Positions 20,501 to 29,560 of a DNA stretch of 64,000 bases are shown one piece after another. This stretch comes from Arbacia lixula (Eukaryota; Echinodermata; Echinoidea; Arbacioida; Arbaciidae), in contig OZ022586.1 of NCBI GenBank assembly GCA_963669155.1, positions 19,452,307-19,516,306 of the forward strand, given 5' to 3'. The notes below the pieces were generated by a model, which was not told where the DNA came from, did not search any database, and saw only the letters and a program-made list of their open reading frames with translations. Made by a program: the position numbers and the translations under genes. Position 1 is the stretch's first letter; the number at the start of each line of letters is the position of its first letter.

Positions 20501-20700
20501 TTCACCAGTCAGTCTCTTCCTTTGAGAGCAACCGTAGGGCTACCCTCGAGGAGAAGCGCAGTAGGAGGAAGAACCGTGTCGCCAAAGCACAAACCCTGGA
20601 TTCATCATTCCCCTGCAGCCGCTGTGGCCGAGTGTGCCTGTCACGAATCGGCCTCGTCAGCCACCAGCGAGCCTGCACTAGACGTGGTCAATGCCCTTAA
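17521..20700 (+). CDS. Retrotransposon polyprotein: AP endonuclease-like, reverse transcriptase, C-terminal zinc finger
   Basis: The product nicks target DNA and copies the element RNA onto it. Residues 1-250 form an endonuclease/exonuclease/phosphatase domain with E33 (SEIRF), Y108 (VYAP), D144 and N146 (GDFN), D213 (LLDY) and D239-H240 (TDH). Residues 480-815 hold the reverse transcriptase, with GVDGIPPEIW (491-500), NYRGITLLS (548-556), the first catalytic Asp D619 in FVDLTKAFD, NGVKQGC (674-680) and the F-A-D-D box (740-743). Residues 816-1000 are the conserved region after the RT (YRAVVLTTLLYGSE, LRWAGHVSRM). C1032, C1035, H1048 and C1052 make a single C-X2-C-X12-H-X3-C finger. At 1059 residues it is full length for a single-ORF element. 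The frame is open back to 17374, and the conserved CWNIRT stretch, including the expected catalytic Asn, lies before the first ATG, so the real start may be upstream and non-AUG. Proteins of this kind are often annotated 'craniofacial development protein 2-like'. Confidence 0.95.
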   Translation: MLNTAESNRPQRRSALVAHELSRLNIDIAALSEIRFPDTGSLKEQGTGYTLYWSGKPRGERRLSGVGFMIKNTIVSKLENLPSAHSDRIISMRLPLRKKQFVTLFSVYAPTLQADPADKDKFYTDLRNLVRNTPADDKVAILGDFNARVGQDSEAWKGVLGKHGVGNCKDNGRLLLEFCADLQFTVTNNTFQQKDSLKTTWMHPRSKHWHLLDYVLVRQRDLRDVLHTRVMPSAECHTDHRLVRCKLNLHFKPKPKRGGPPRRKLRVGSLKSAEVRANFQSNLQSKLEDLDSITDPCPETLWATLKTAVLKSSEEVLGLSTKKNKDWFDENDKEIQQLLAKKRSAHQAHLAQPSCPVKKSAFRFECSNLQRKLRIIQNEWWTNLAKKTQLCADTGDYRGFYEALKAVYGPSHQVVSPLRSTDGQALLTDKASILNRWAEHFQTLFSADRSVDKPAIQQIPQQPVKEELDEAPTLEEVIKATNQLKCGKAAGVDGIPPEIWKHGGAALHSKLHDLFLCCWVQGKLPQDLRDAVIIILYKNKGEKSDCSNYRGITLLSVAGKILARVLLNRLVPAVAELHLPESQCGFRLNRGTTDMVFVLRQLQEKCREQNKGLYVTFVDLTKAFDTVSRKGLWQILGRLGCPPKFLSMVRQLHEDQRGQVRNSNDLSEPFPIINGVKQGCVLAPTLFTIFFSMMLQRATDDLSDEDGIYIRYRTDGNLFNLRRLQAHTKTQEQLIRELLFADDAALVTHTETALQRVTSCFAEASQLFGLEVSLKKTEVLHQPAPQEAYCPPHIAIGETGLKAVQQFTYLGCTISSDARIDKEVDNRLAKASSAFGRLHSRVWNNKHLKKASKISVYRAVVLTTLLYGSESWVTYRHHLRLLERFHQRCLRSILNIHWSDYITNVEVLQQAGIPSVEAMLMKTQLRWAGHVSRMEDHRLPKIVLYGELSTGHRDRGAPKKRYKDSLKKSLSACHIDHRQWTALAADRGAWRHAVHQSVSSFESNRRATLEEKRSRRKNRVAKAQTLDSSFPCSRCGRVCLSRIGLVSHQRACTRRGQCP

Positions 20701-20748
20701 AATCTTCGTCCGCGAAGCCAAGCCAGAGTGACAGTATGTAATTTAGGT

Positions 20749-21153
20749 TAAGAAAGTAGGGTCTATGTGTACATCAGAACTGGAGCTGAGAATATTTGAT
20801 TTTGATTTGATTTGATTCAAAGGTATTTATTGATAAAAAAACAACAACTAAAGTCACGGCCAAGGTACGAATCACTTAGACTTTATCAAAAAACATATTT
20901 CTCTTTACTTTTCCCTCATACTATTTATCATGATAAGATTTGAATGTAATTTTTATCTTATACATTTATTATCCATATACTCTACAAGAAACAGGTCTGG
21001 CTCTGCCGTAGACTAATCACTCTCTAGAATGAACTGAGAGAGGAAGAGAAGTAGACTTAAATAGTAGAAATAAAAATGCTTACAATTTCTCATCACTATG
21101 CCCACTAGGGTTTAAGTGTCATTATTTCTTATACTGTATCCGTCCATATTCCA
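20749..21153. other. Spacer with retroposon-3'-end-like and family A scraps
   Basis: At 20795-20880 a (TTTGA)n-like lead followed by TTTATTGATAAAAAAACAAC and CACGGCCAAGGTAC resembles a reversed retroposon 3' end. At about 20988-21060 there is a worn piece of family A (CAGGTCTGGCTCTGCCGTAG, ACTAATCACTCTC). Neither has clear boundaries. No gene. Confidence 0.35.
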
Positions 21154-21643
21154 TTAAAGGCTTACTAAATTAGAAAAATAAGTTCCCACTTATCTATGTA
21201 AAATTATCTACTAAAAACGAATTTCACATTTGTTTGCCGCAATAAAGTCTCATTTTGACAAAAATTTGAAAAAACGCACGCCTCCAGTGACGTATGAGAA
21301 ATCAAAATGCCATAGATTGTACGGAAGTCAACAATAGATCATTTTCGTAATGTATTCACAACTTTCAGACTATCTGCGTAGTATTTCACCTGTATCTTGT
21401 TATTCAGATTCAATGGATGGCATGCACTTTGAATCTATTAGTTGTTGCTACTTGGACAAATTTTAATCACGCCGTTGGCATTTATAGCATTTTGACTTGT
21501 CATATGTCACTGGAGGCGTGCGTTTTTTTCACATTTTCGTCAAAAGGAGATTTTATTGCGGTAAACAAATGTGAAATCTGTTTTAGTGGATAATTTTACA
21601 TAGATTAGTGGGAACTTATTTTTCTAATTTAGTAACCCATTAA
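21154..21643. mobile_element. Family E inverted-repeat MITE, TTAA-flanked (482 bp)
   Basis: The body at 21158-21639 lies between TTAA at 21154-21157 and 21640-21643. The left end AGGCTTACTAAATTAG pairs with the right end CTAATTTAGTAACCCA. The arms continue with AAGTTCCCACT / AGTGGGAACTT, CACATTTGTTTGCCGCAATA and its complement, and ACGCACGCCTCCAGTGACGT / GTCACTGGAGGCGTGCGT. The arms are about 140 bp and the centre about 200 bp. It is the third TTAA-bounded palindrome family in the window. Confidence 0.85.
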
Positions 21644-21739
21644 ATGTACATGTTGGTGCAATGTACTAAAAGATACCACAGACACAGTACACATGTACAG
21701 TGTAGACTCAAACACTGCCTGCAATGTTTGTAACATCCA

Positions 21740-21878
21740 GGGGGGCATTTCATCAAAGGACTTGTCGGACGTTTTATCCGACAAACTGTTATAAGCTACT
21801 GAAATGCTTGCATCTTTTTGGCCGAGAGCAAACTTGTCGGATAAAATATCCGACAAGTCCTTTGATGAAATGCCCCCC
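21740..21878. mobile_element. Short palindromic MITE (139 bp)
   Basis: The arms GGGGGGCATTTCATCAAAGG-ACTTGTCGGA and their inverted complement (21849-21878) are nearly perfect. Further pairing between ATCCGACAAACT and the AACTTGTCGGAT block narrows the loop. It is compact and free of coding capacity. Confidence 0.8.
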
Positions 21879-22203
21879 AGTTTGAAGCCATTAGTCCGGT
21901 GTTAATTGATAGTAGACTGATAGAAATGTCATTTTCTTATAAATGTTACTACTTATACCGATTAAATGTAAATTCATTGTGAACCGTACCGAGATATACT
22001 CAGTACACAGTTTGTACTCAATCACTGCTCACAATGTTTGTGTCCAGTGTCCAGTGTCCAATGACCATTAGTCCTGTATTCATTGGGGTGATAGGAGATG
22101 GCATCTTTTGTCACCATCCACTTACCTTGACCCAAGGAGCCGGGAGAGATGGAGAGAGAGTTCTGGGGACATCCAGAAATAATTACTGTATGCCCCTTTC
22201 CAC
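21879..22203. other. Spacer, nothing recognised
   Basis: It contains a short triplication of GTCCAGT near 22042-22059. The flanks of the 21740 element and this spacer share the words CAATGTTTGT, AGTCC and ATTAGTCC (about 21722 versus 22033; 21891 versus 22069), which hints at an older duplication of about 310 bp. Confidence 0.35.
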
Positions 22204-22395
22204 CTAGCCTTGTTTCCAGGCTGTTAGACATTTATAATCCTTCCTCTACAATGAACGGGTCAGACTGCTCTTTAGAACATACTTGGAGAAGAATGGAGTA
22301 GTAGTCTTGGTAGGACTACATGTAGGCCTAAGTGTACATGTATGAATATTTGTGATAGTTTGGATTACAAATATGTAATTGATTAGAAGCCAGAC
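22204..22395 (+). mobile_element. Family A MITE, degenerate copy
   Basis: The left end TAGCCTTGTTTCCAGGCTGT is clear. The right end is worn (ATTGATTAGAAGCCAGAC). The interior AGTAGTCTTGG and GTTTGGATTACAAAT blocks are recognisable. Confidence 0.6.
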
Positions 22396-23227
22396 AAGTT
22401 TTGAGATAGAACTCAAGGATAATAGTGCTGCCTGCTAACTGTTCAATACATGCAATATTGGGAGAATATGTCACTAATCATTCCCAGTTAGTTGTATCGG
22501 AAGTGCAACTTCATTCTACATGTTTTTAGCTACGTGTAAGAGGTGATATAAACCTGAACCTATGGTATTTTCAAGTATGCAAACAACAAAGGCAAGCAAT
22601 AATGTGATCCATGATTCATGATGTTTTGTTGGGAGAATCTATCATTGACATTCCCCATTATATTTCTACTTATCTGTGAATAGTGATCCGAGTCTGATTT
22701 CTTACTCTACATAAATGCGACAAAATAATGAGTTTGGGCCATTATCACGTTTTGTTACAAGAATCTGTCACTGACATTCCCAGTTGTATTGCAACTTCAG
22801 TACTGTGTACATGTTTGTGAGTGATGAACCATATTTGATATTGAATGAATGAATGAAGGCAACAAAGCAATGAATGTGGTCTTTTATGATGGTGGTCGTG
22901 ACTTACTTAGTTTTGTCTTTCATTTACCGTTGACGGATTTCTCTTATCTGGTATTGGATTTGTATTGATCTAGTTATCGCTAGGTCAGACAAGTTGTTGA
23001 ATTTCCTTTCAATTTATCAACAACTACTTTTGTCAGAAGCTTGTTGACGATAAACAGGACATTTTTGTGTATGATGATTGAGATTGTTTTTGTTTTTTGT
23101 GCAGTTCTTGGATGTTTGTAGGGAAAACTTCGCAAGAAAATCCATGTTACAGATACAGTAGTTAGTTTAAGTTCTACAGGGTTCTGTTTATCAGCATGGG
23201 TAAAAGGAGGGGGGCTCTTATACAAAA
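22396..23227. other. Spacer with faint internal repetition
   Basis: Phrases around CTATCATTGACATTCCC (22638) and CTGTCACTGACATTCCC (22766), also seen as GTCACTAATCATTCCCAGTT (22470), suggest three worn units of about 130-170 bp. No gene. Confidence 0.4.
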
Positions 23228-23397
23228 CAGGAAAAAAATCCACAAGGCACAGGGCGATTTCCTCCCCAAAAATGTTACCCCCCCCCCCCCCCCCCCTTCA
23301 CCCTCAAATTCCCATAGACGCAATGTACAATTGAAGCCAAATCAGCCAATGTGCTCAAAAAGTAGCCCCCATAAATGTTGAATTAATTTTTCCCTGA
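23228..23397 (-). mobile_element. hAT-like non-autonomous element, copy 2 (reverse)
   Basis: In reverse it reads like the copies at 9294 and 53618: GGGGGCTACTTTTTGAGCAC, ACATTGCGTCTATGGGAATT, a G run and a TTTTTCCTG end. The + strand therefore carries a run of 19 C at 23278-23296. The end duplication is not clear. Confidence 0.65.
23278..23296. repeat. Homopolymer C run (19)
   Basis: Nineteen consecutive C residues inside the reverse hAT-like copy. Confidence 0.95.
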
Positions 23398-25008
23398 TTT
23401 GAAAGGGCACTTTTTTGTGCATTGGGGGTGGGGAGCAGTGGACAGGGTGATTAAATGCCCTAAACCCTACCCTCTATGTTATTTTCCAATGATGCTGAAT
23501 CATACACAGGAACGTTAATGATATTAAGCTACTAGCTGTACCTGTTCATTGGCTCCATCTTGGATCTCGGCTCTCCAATTACTGAGTAATCTCGGCAGGT
23601 TAATGAGGCAGTTTGTCTCTGTGTAGAGTGGATGGCTGGAGAGTAATGGCCTTGGGACATGACTAATATGGGGGGCTGCAAAGATTCAGGGGGGTTCTTT
23701 TCAGCCTACAATCAGAGTTTTCATAGACAAAGGCTCATATCCGCAATGATGGCTTAACTTAAACCGTGTACGAGACGCAGACTAACTTTATGGGGCGCAG
23801 AATAAATCATCTGATGCTGTCACAAAATCATTGATTTTCATCATAGAATTACAACAGTAGGTGATTTTCATTGTTCAGTATCATTATTATGTGGACACTC
23901 AATGTACAGTGTACCATAGTGATTTTGAGGACAAAATCAAAATACTGAATCAATAATAATGTTTCATGTCTTATTTGGTGTCCCATGAAGTTAGTCTACG
24001 TTTAGTACACTTCTTGAGTTAACCACCATTGTGAGTACGGGCCTACATATTCAACAGAGATTTAAGATCAACTTTATTTCCAATATTTTGCAATACATTG
24101 TATACAATGGGTACACAAAGATGACATAAAAGATGAATATTACATCATAGTTTCATTTAATTTATGTGCATCTCTGAAAAAGTGTGAAAACATTCAAATG
24201 GAAAGTTATGATATAAATTTGAACAAACCAGAATTACAAGAAACATGCAAAAATATGAACATGTATAGAGGGTGCACAGGGGAACATTTAAAAGTTCAGA
24301 TTTACAGAGTTTAATACATTGATCATATGATGAGTAATTCACAATGGATAGATTGGAAAATGGACTGAAAGTAAAAAGCTCTTTGTCATAGAAGCTACCA
24401 AAGGCCATGACTAACACAGGGCTGCAAGATTCAGAGAGGTTCATTTACAGCCTAATATCAAAGATATGTACTGTACATCAGTATGTTCACGGTAAAGACA
24501 TTTTTGCCATTTGGGAGTAAATCTCACATTTGTCATGATTTTAGAGGTGAATGGACATAAATCAACGGCGAATTTTTCGCCATAAATGACTCGCGAAATT
24601 CACAAAAATTAAACCACCGCAAGAATTACCACTTATTCAGCAAACATTGTTGCCATTTGGTGTATTGATAAGCTTGTTTCTAAAGAGAGTTCCAAGAACA
24701 TTACATTTCTTTTGTGCAATGGTGTTCTGTAATGTGTTCTTCTATCTATATGTGTCGTATACATACATGCTTATTGCATTACCATGTAATTAATTTGTTA
24801 GGCCACTCTGTATGAATGTGCATTGATACAACCACCAAGTGAGTGATTTAAAAATAACATTTGTTATTTATGACAATATCATTGATCACGATTAAGCTTA
24901 ATTACTCTGATGACGTCAATAAATTTCAAATCATTCCTTCAAACATGTTTGTTTAGGAACAAAACCACATTTTCAATCAAATTAATGATTTTTTTGTGTG
25001 TTTTTCAG
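23398..25008. other. Non-coding stretch with one direct duplication
   Basis: The phrase GACATGACTAATATGGGGGG-CTGCAAAGATTCAG (about 23656) recurs as GCCATGACTAACACAGGGCT-GCAAGATTCAGAG (about 24403). Both continue into GGTTC..TTTCAGCCTA / GGTTC..TTACAGCCTA. The copies are about 747 bp apart. No gene is recognised. Confidence 0.45.
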
Positions 25009-25056
25009 ATATTGCTGAGTGCCTTGACGAGATCAGAAGAGGAAGTTCTTAACGAG
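25009..25056 (+). other. Candidate 48-bp exon (possible 5' UTR or cassette exon)
   Basis: A strong acceptor (T-rich tract then TTTTTCAG ending at 25008) and a consensus donor (AACGAG then GTAAGT at 25057) enclose 48 bp. The first frame is open for all 16 codons (ILLSALTRSEEEVLNE) and the other two frames contain stops. If spliced directly to the exon at 58942, that frame would not join the CYRI frame, so for CYRI it could only be untranslated leader. It could also be a coding exon of another, unrecognised gene. The support is the splice sites and a locally more complex composition. Confidence 0.45.
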
Positions 25057-26254
25057 GTAAGTTTGCCTGCCAAAATGTTCTAATGATCTAAGCAAAATAT
25101 ATCCTACAGTTATGAAAATATCAGAAATATTATGATACAAAATATGTGCATTTTATTGGGCTGATTTAATGGGCTACACATCTTTGTATGATGATTAATC
25201 ACCTCAAACTGAAGACATTTTAATGATTATTGTAAACCATTAATTCATTCAACACATAAAGGTATGATTTATAAGAAATACAAAATGTGCATAAATTGTA
25301 TACATTTAGGCTCTACAGAATGGGCTATACATGTTTGTAAGGCGATTATTCAGCCCAAACTGTAGACATTGTGATAATAACACCATGAATTTTATTGGGA
25401 TGTGAATAGTTGGGAAGCCTCCATTCAAAAAGGCTTTTGGATCTGTGATGGCTACGGGAAGGTTGGCTGGAGAAAGCCTGTGTTTCCAAAAAGCTGTGAG
25501 AGTTGCAAATGTTTCTGCAAGTTGGCTAGAAGAGGAAGAAGAACAATAACAACTATGGGCAGCGCCATGGACATGCACACATGCAGCAAATAACTTCATT
25601 CAAATCCAGCTTGGCCTTCGCATCATCTTCCCTTTAAGTTAGGTGTCTGCATGGGCGCTATCACTTTCAGCTGTAACTTAATAGCCCCCATAGCCTATTG
25701 CTGGTACTTAGTATGTAACATCCACTCATAGGGGACATACTGAATGGGGGAAAAGGAAGGGGGGGTGGGGGGAGGTTGTTGTTCTTTGGGCTGCCAAGGC
25801 AATGTAGTTTGCATGTATACAGAAACTACAAACACTCTGAACATGGTCTTTTGTTATGCAGACAAAATTTCAAAGGGTCCTTTTAAATTTTGTCTGTGTA
25901 ACAAAAGGCCATGTTTTGTTGTGTAGATGGCATAAATGAGTGGGAGGGGGTGGGGGTGGGGGAAGATGGGGGGATGTGGGTGGGTGGGTGTGGGGGTGGT
26001 GGTGTTTAGATCGCTATTATAGCACATACATGTAGTTTGTATAAAGATAGTGTTCATGTGCAGCCACTGACTCGGATATGAATTTGTCCCTAAACCTATG
26101 TTTGGTAAGGTGAGACTGTAGTCTGACTGTCCAGTTGTGTATTATGCTGGTCAGTAGTCATGTACACTATCTAAATGAACATGTATATATAGAAGCTCCT
26201 AGTCTATAATATTCAGAGTGTTATCTAACTGTAAAGTACATAAGAAAACCTAAG
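25057..26254. other. Spacer with G-rich patches
   Basis: GGGGG-rich segments lie at about 25747-25780 and 25935-26010. A short inverted pair is present: ATGGTCTTTTGTTATGCAGA-CAAAATTT (25841-25868) versus AAATTTTGTCTGTGTAACAA-AAGGCCAT (25886-25913). No gene. Confidence 0.4.
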
Positions 26255-27206
26255 GGTGAGTCGAAGGCCGTGTTTATCATCTTTCCAGAATTTGAAACGC
26301 TTTTCAATACCCACTATCAAAAGGCGTTTCCAAAGGCATTTAAAAAAACGTTGCATTTATCAACTCATATCGCCCAGTCGAAAACTGGCCTTGTCACTGC
26401 GCAGCTGTACTGCTCCGTTTGACCGAGGAAGGAGATCAGATGCGGCTCGCACTTATCAAAGAAGAAAGTTGTTTCAAAACAGCTTTGCGTTTATCTCGCT
26501 TCTAGAAACGCGTTTCTGGCTCAAACGCATTCCAGATTCCACAAATTGTGCGTTTCTAAAAGGCTTTCCGAACACCATATTCAAAACACCTTTTTATTTA
26601 TTATCTCCCTGAAAGGCATTTGGAAACCTTAAAGACAGCCCGTCCCTTTTTCAGATCACCAAATCACCAAAACTATCGAAACATTGGCAAAACATAAAGA
26701 GAAGTGTTAGCAAGCTGTATATTCATAATTTGAAGCTGATACGTAGTGTAAAATTCAAATAATGCACGTAAACAACGTCTGATTAATAGTCTTTACCTCA
26801 GGCTCTTAGCAGTTTGTGTTGAAATATCTGCTTTATTGATTAATCTGTTTATTGAATTATAAACACATTATGAAAAAAAATTGTTCTATAGAAGGAATCA
26901 TCTCCAAAGTTTGGTAATTACTCATAAAATTAGGATTTCACACCCGCATAATAACCACATAGATACTGTAACAAAGACTAATACTTTTTTTCGTAGGACG
27001 AAAAAAGTCGGTTTTAAATTTAACGGCTGAAATTTTTACATATACAGAAAGCTTCAACATGCTATATTCTTAGAAATGGTCTTGAATCACACTTTCTTCA
27101 GTTTCCGATCATGATAGACGATTTCAAATTTTAAGCTTGCAAAAGGGATGGACAATCTTTAATTCTACCCAAGAAAAGAGATGATAAACGTACCCAAAGA
27201 CTCACC
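26255..27206. mobile_element. Non-autonomous DNA transposon (~950 bp) with GGTGAGTC ends
   Basis: The left terminus GGTGAGTCGAAGGCCGTGTT-TATCATCTTTC matches, inverted, the right terminus GAGATGATAAACGTACCC-AAAGACTCACC. The left 390 bp is rich in AACGC/GCGTTTC words (AAACGCTTTT, AAAGGCGTTTCC, ACGCGTTTCTGG). The 118-codon frame inside this part (26256-26612) has no recognisable domain. The centre is AT-rich. The transposase superfamily is unknown. The GCGTTT vocabulary recalls the smaller element at 57749. Confidence 0.5.
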
Positions 27207-27329
27207 AGGGTCTGAGAATTATGTTATCAAATTGGAAAAGGTGTGCATAGAAGAATGGCCAAAGATAACATATTGGGGATGGGTGGGTGGTTGAAAGGTG
27301 GAATGAGACAGAAAGAAAAAGAGAGAAAG

Positions 27330-27384
27330 GAAGGATTGAGATTGAGAGAGAGAGAAGAGAGAGAAAGAGAGAGGGGGGAGAGAG

Positions 27385-27456
<72 letters not shown>
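27330..27456 (+). repeat. (GA)n microsatellite
   Basis: An almost pure GA run of more than 60 bases within a purine-rich tract, ending in a G run at about 27457-27465. The Arg/Glu and Ser/Leu frames here are repeat translations. Confidence 0.95.
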
Positions 27457-27457
<1 letters not shown>

Positions 27458-27465
27458 GGGGGGGA

Positions 27466-28900
27466 TTACATGTATGTAGCAGGTCACAGAAAGCTTCTTT
27501 TTTTTACCCACTAGAGAGACCCTTTTTACTCCTGTCTTGGTCTTGCATGGGATATATTACATACTAGAGTTTGTGGATCTTATGGAAACTTGCACGCTCT
27601 CCCGTGAGCTTTGTCTTGTGCCTTTGATTAAGGTTGTCAGAGTGATTTATGCCACCAATTTACAACCTAGGCTGCTAACCACACTGTACATCACACATGT
27701 ATGTTCACGGTACATACTGTTTGAGTGCAGTTTGTAGACCTGTCTGCATGCTTTCCAGCAGCCAAATATAGTATTACACCATGAAGAAACCCACAGTAAC
27801 AACTTTCTTTGTTTAACATTAACAGAAAATGAGTTGGTCAATTGTTTTGCTCATTTGCATGCGTACACAAGAGCAATGGAAATGACGGTCAATACACCAT
27901 TGCAAACTATTAAATGGAGTTTGCAATGAAGGGAAATTATTAGATGTCGGTGAGCCTCAAAAATTGACAACTTCCTTATGATACATGTAGTTTATGTATT
28001 TTTTGCCAATATGTTTCTTTGATATTATCATCAGGGTTTTCTTCACTTGTAAGTTGAACCTTCTTAAGTGCCAAGGTACATAGTGGACGAAAACACCATT
28101 CATTTATGTCGTCAGCATTTTTTAAGAAGCATGGAGTCCGTGCGCTGTGCGCTGTATGGATTTGATGGTTGGTAAAAACACTGACGATATCACAGTGATT
28201 GAGCTCATGGAAAGGAGATGATTAAAGGATGCGTGCGGGTTTCCCTCTATGTCATGTGACCATCCTGAGAATGAGGAAGCGAGGAGACCAGTGTCTAAAG
28301 ACACATGAGAAGTCTCTTCTAATAGAAGGAGCAGAAAGAGGATTAACAGACCTCCTTCAAGATGGCATTGTCTGTTATGTAATCATCAGGGGGAGGATGC
28401 ACCCAGTTAAGCTGCTATTAAGCCAAGGAGGTGAGGTATCACACCCCTTAACCATTACTTTATTTATCCTTATCACTGAAGAAGGTTGCGTCTGCATCAG
28501 CTCAAAGCTGACGGAATAGCAAGCTATTTCGTGACAAACAAGGCTGCCAGAAACTTCTTTATTTTACAAGTCATTGGCTTTTTAGTGGTACTGGTACATG
28601 TACCTTGAAGTAATTGATTATGAAAATTTGTTTTTTATAGGAGCAATGAAGAAAAAACGATAGCTAAAAAAAGAGAAAAAAAAGAATAGCTAACTATTTT
28701 CTGACATGCAAATTTACAGTTTTACAAATCATCAGCTTTAATGGGATACCTCAAATTCTTTGCTTATTTTGTTTGTACAGTGTATATATGGATAAGGAAT
28801 GTAATCAAATTGAGAAAACAACTGCAACATAGAAAGATAAAAGAAACTAAATGCACCACATTGAGATTCATAGCCAGCCCTACTCTCACCTGATTTTTAT
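27466..28900. other. Non-coding stretch, nothing recognised
   Basis: Several 60-96 codon frames exist on both strands, but none shows a domain or splice context. The start of the 28.9-29.6 kb array is foreshadowed by AGCAAGCTATTTCGTGACAA (28520) and AGCTAACTATTTTCTGACAT (28688). Confidence 0.35.
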
Positions 28901-29560
28901 CAGCTAGCAGTGGACCAGTGAAGCTGCCGAAATGTTTTTGAATTGACGAGACGGAAGAAATTAGATGAAGCAGGATGAATATTTTGGCCCTCCTCTAACC
29001 TGACTTGATTAGCTCGAAGCTGACAGAACACTAGGTTCTTTTCTGATAAACAAAGTTATCGTAAATTTCTTGAATTGACAAGATGGAAGAAATAAATGCA
29101 AAATGATGAAATTTGTAGTCATTCTACATCATATTCTTCCGTCTTGTTGATTCAAGAATTTTTTGGCAACTTGATGAGCTGACAGAATACCTACTGGTAC
29201 TTTTTTTCTGACACATCAAGTTGCCAAAAAATTCTTGAATCAACAAGACGGAAGAATATGATGATTTTTTTTACCCTACTCTAATTTGCCTCTAATCAGC
29301 TTGAAATTGCCAAAATAGATGCCTTTTTTCTAACGCAACAAAACCTGCTGTAAATTTCTTGGAATTGACAAGGTGGAAGAAATAAAATGCAAAACAATGA
29401 AATTTGTTTCTCACTCTAACCTGACTTCCATCAGCTCATAGCTGACCGTATAGCAAACTACATGTATGTTCTCACAGACGTGCCGTTAATTGCTTGACTT
29501 GACAAGATAGAAGAAATGAAATCCAACAAGATGAAATTTGTTACCCTCCTCTAACTTGAC
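28900..29560 (+). repeat. Degenerate tandem array, ~125-165 bp unit, five copies
   Basis: The anchor TTGAATTGACAAGATGGAAG (or close variants) occurs at 28938, 29070, 29235, 29359 and 29494. Each unit also contains AGCT..AAGCTGACAGAA-like, TTTTCTGACA/AAACAA and GCAAAATGATGAAATTTG phrases. Copies differ by about 20 percent or more. One pair of arms inside it is inverted (next entry). Confidence 0.75.
29127..29263. repeat. 50-bp perfect inverted repeat (29127-29176 / 29214-29263)
   Basis: The left arm begins CATCATATTCTTCCGTCTTG and ends TTTTTTGGCAACTTGATG. The right arm is its reverse complement without an evident mismatch, separated by a 37-bp loop. Surrounding tandem units differ strongly from each other, so the identity of these arms implies recent inversion or gene conversion. 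Confidence 0.85.

Larger units (their letters stand above)
16899..20748 (+). mobile_element. Full-length non-LTR retrotransposon with perfect 18-bp target-site duplication
   Basis: The body at 16917-20730 (3814 bp) is bounded by identical copies of ACAGTATGTAATTTAGGT at 16899-16916 and 20731-20748. It has a 5' region of about 460-600 bp, one uninterrupted reading frame, and only 30 bp between the stop codon and the end. No poly(A) or simple-repeat tail follows; the last bases are GCCAAGCCAGAGTG. A small hairpin (stem CTTCG/CGAAG, loop TCCG, 20704-20717) sits just after the stop codon. The element is GC-rich compared with its AT-rich surroundings. The exact duplication and open frame point to a recent, possibly active insertion. 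The protein layout fits the APE-endonuclease non-LTR group; the precise clade is uncertain. Confidence 0.93.

Noticed and set aside
25402..25593. 63-codon frame with several Cys/Lys
   Set aside because: Short, unsupported by splice sites or family similarity.
26256..26612. 118-codon + strand frame
   Set aside because: Lies wholly in the terminal part of a non-autonomous element rich in GCGTTT words; no domain.
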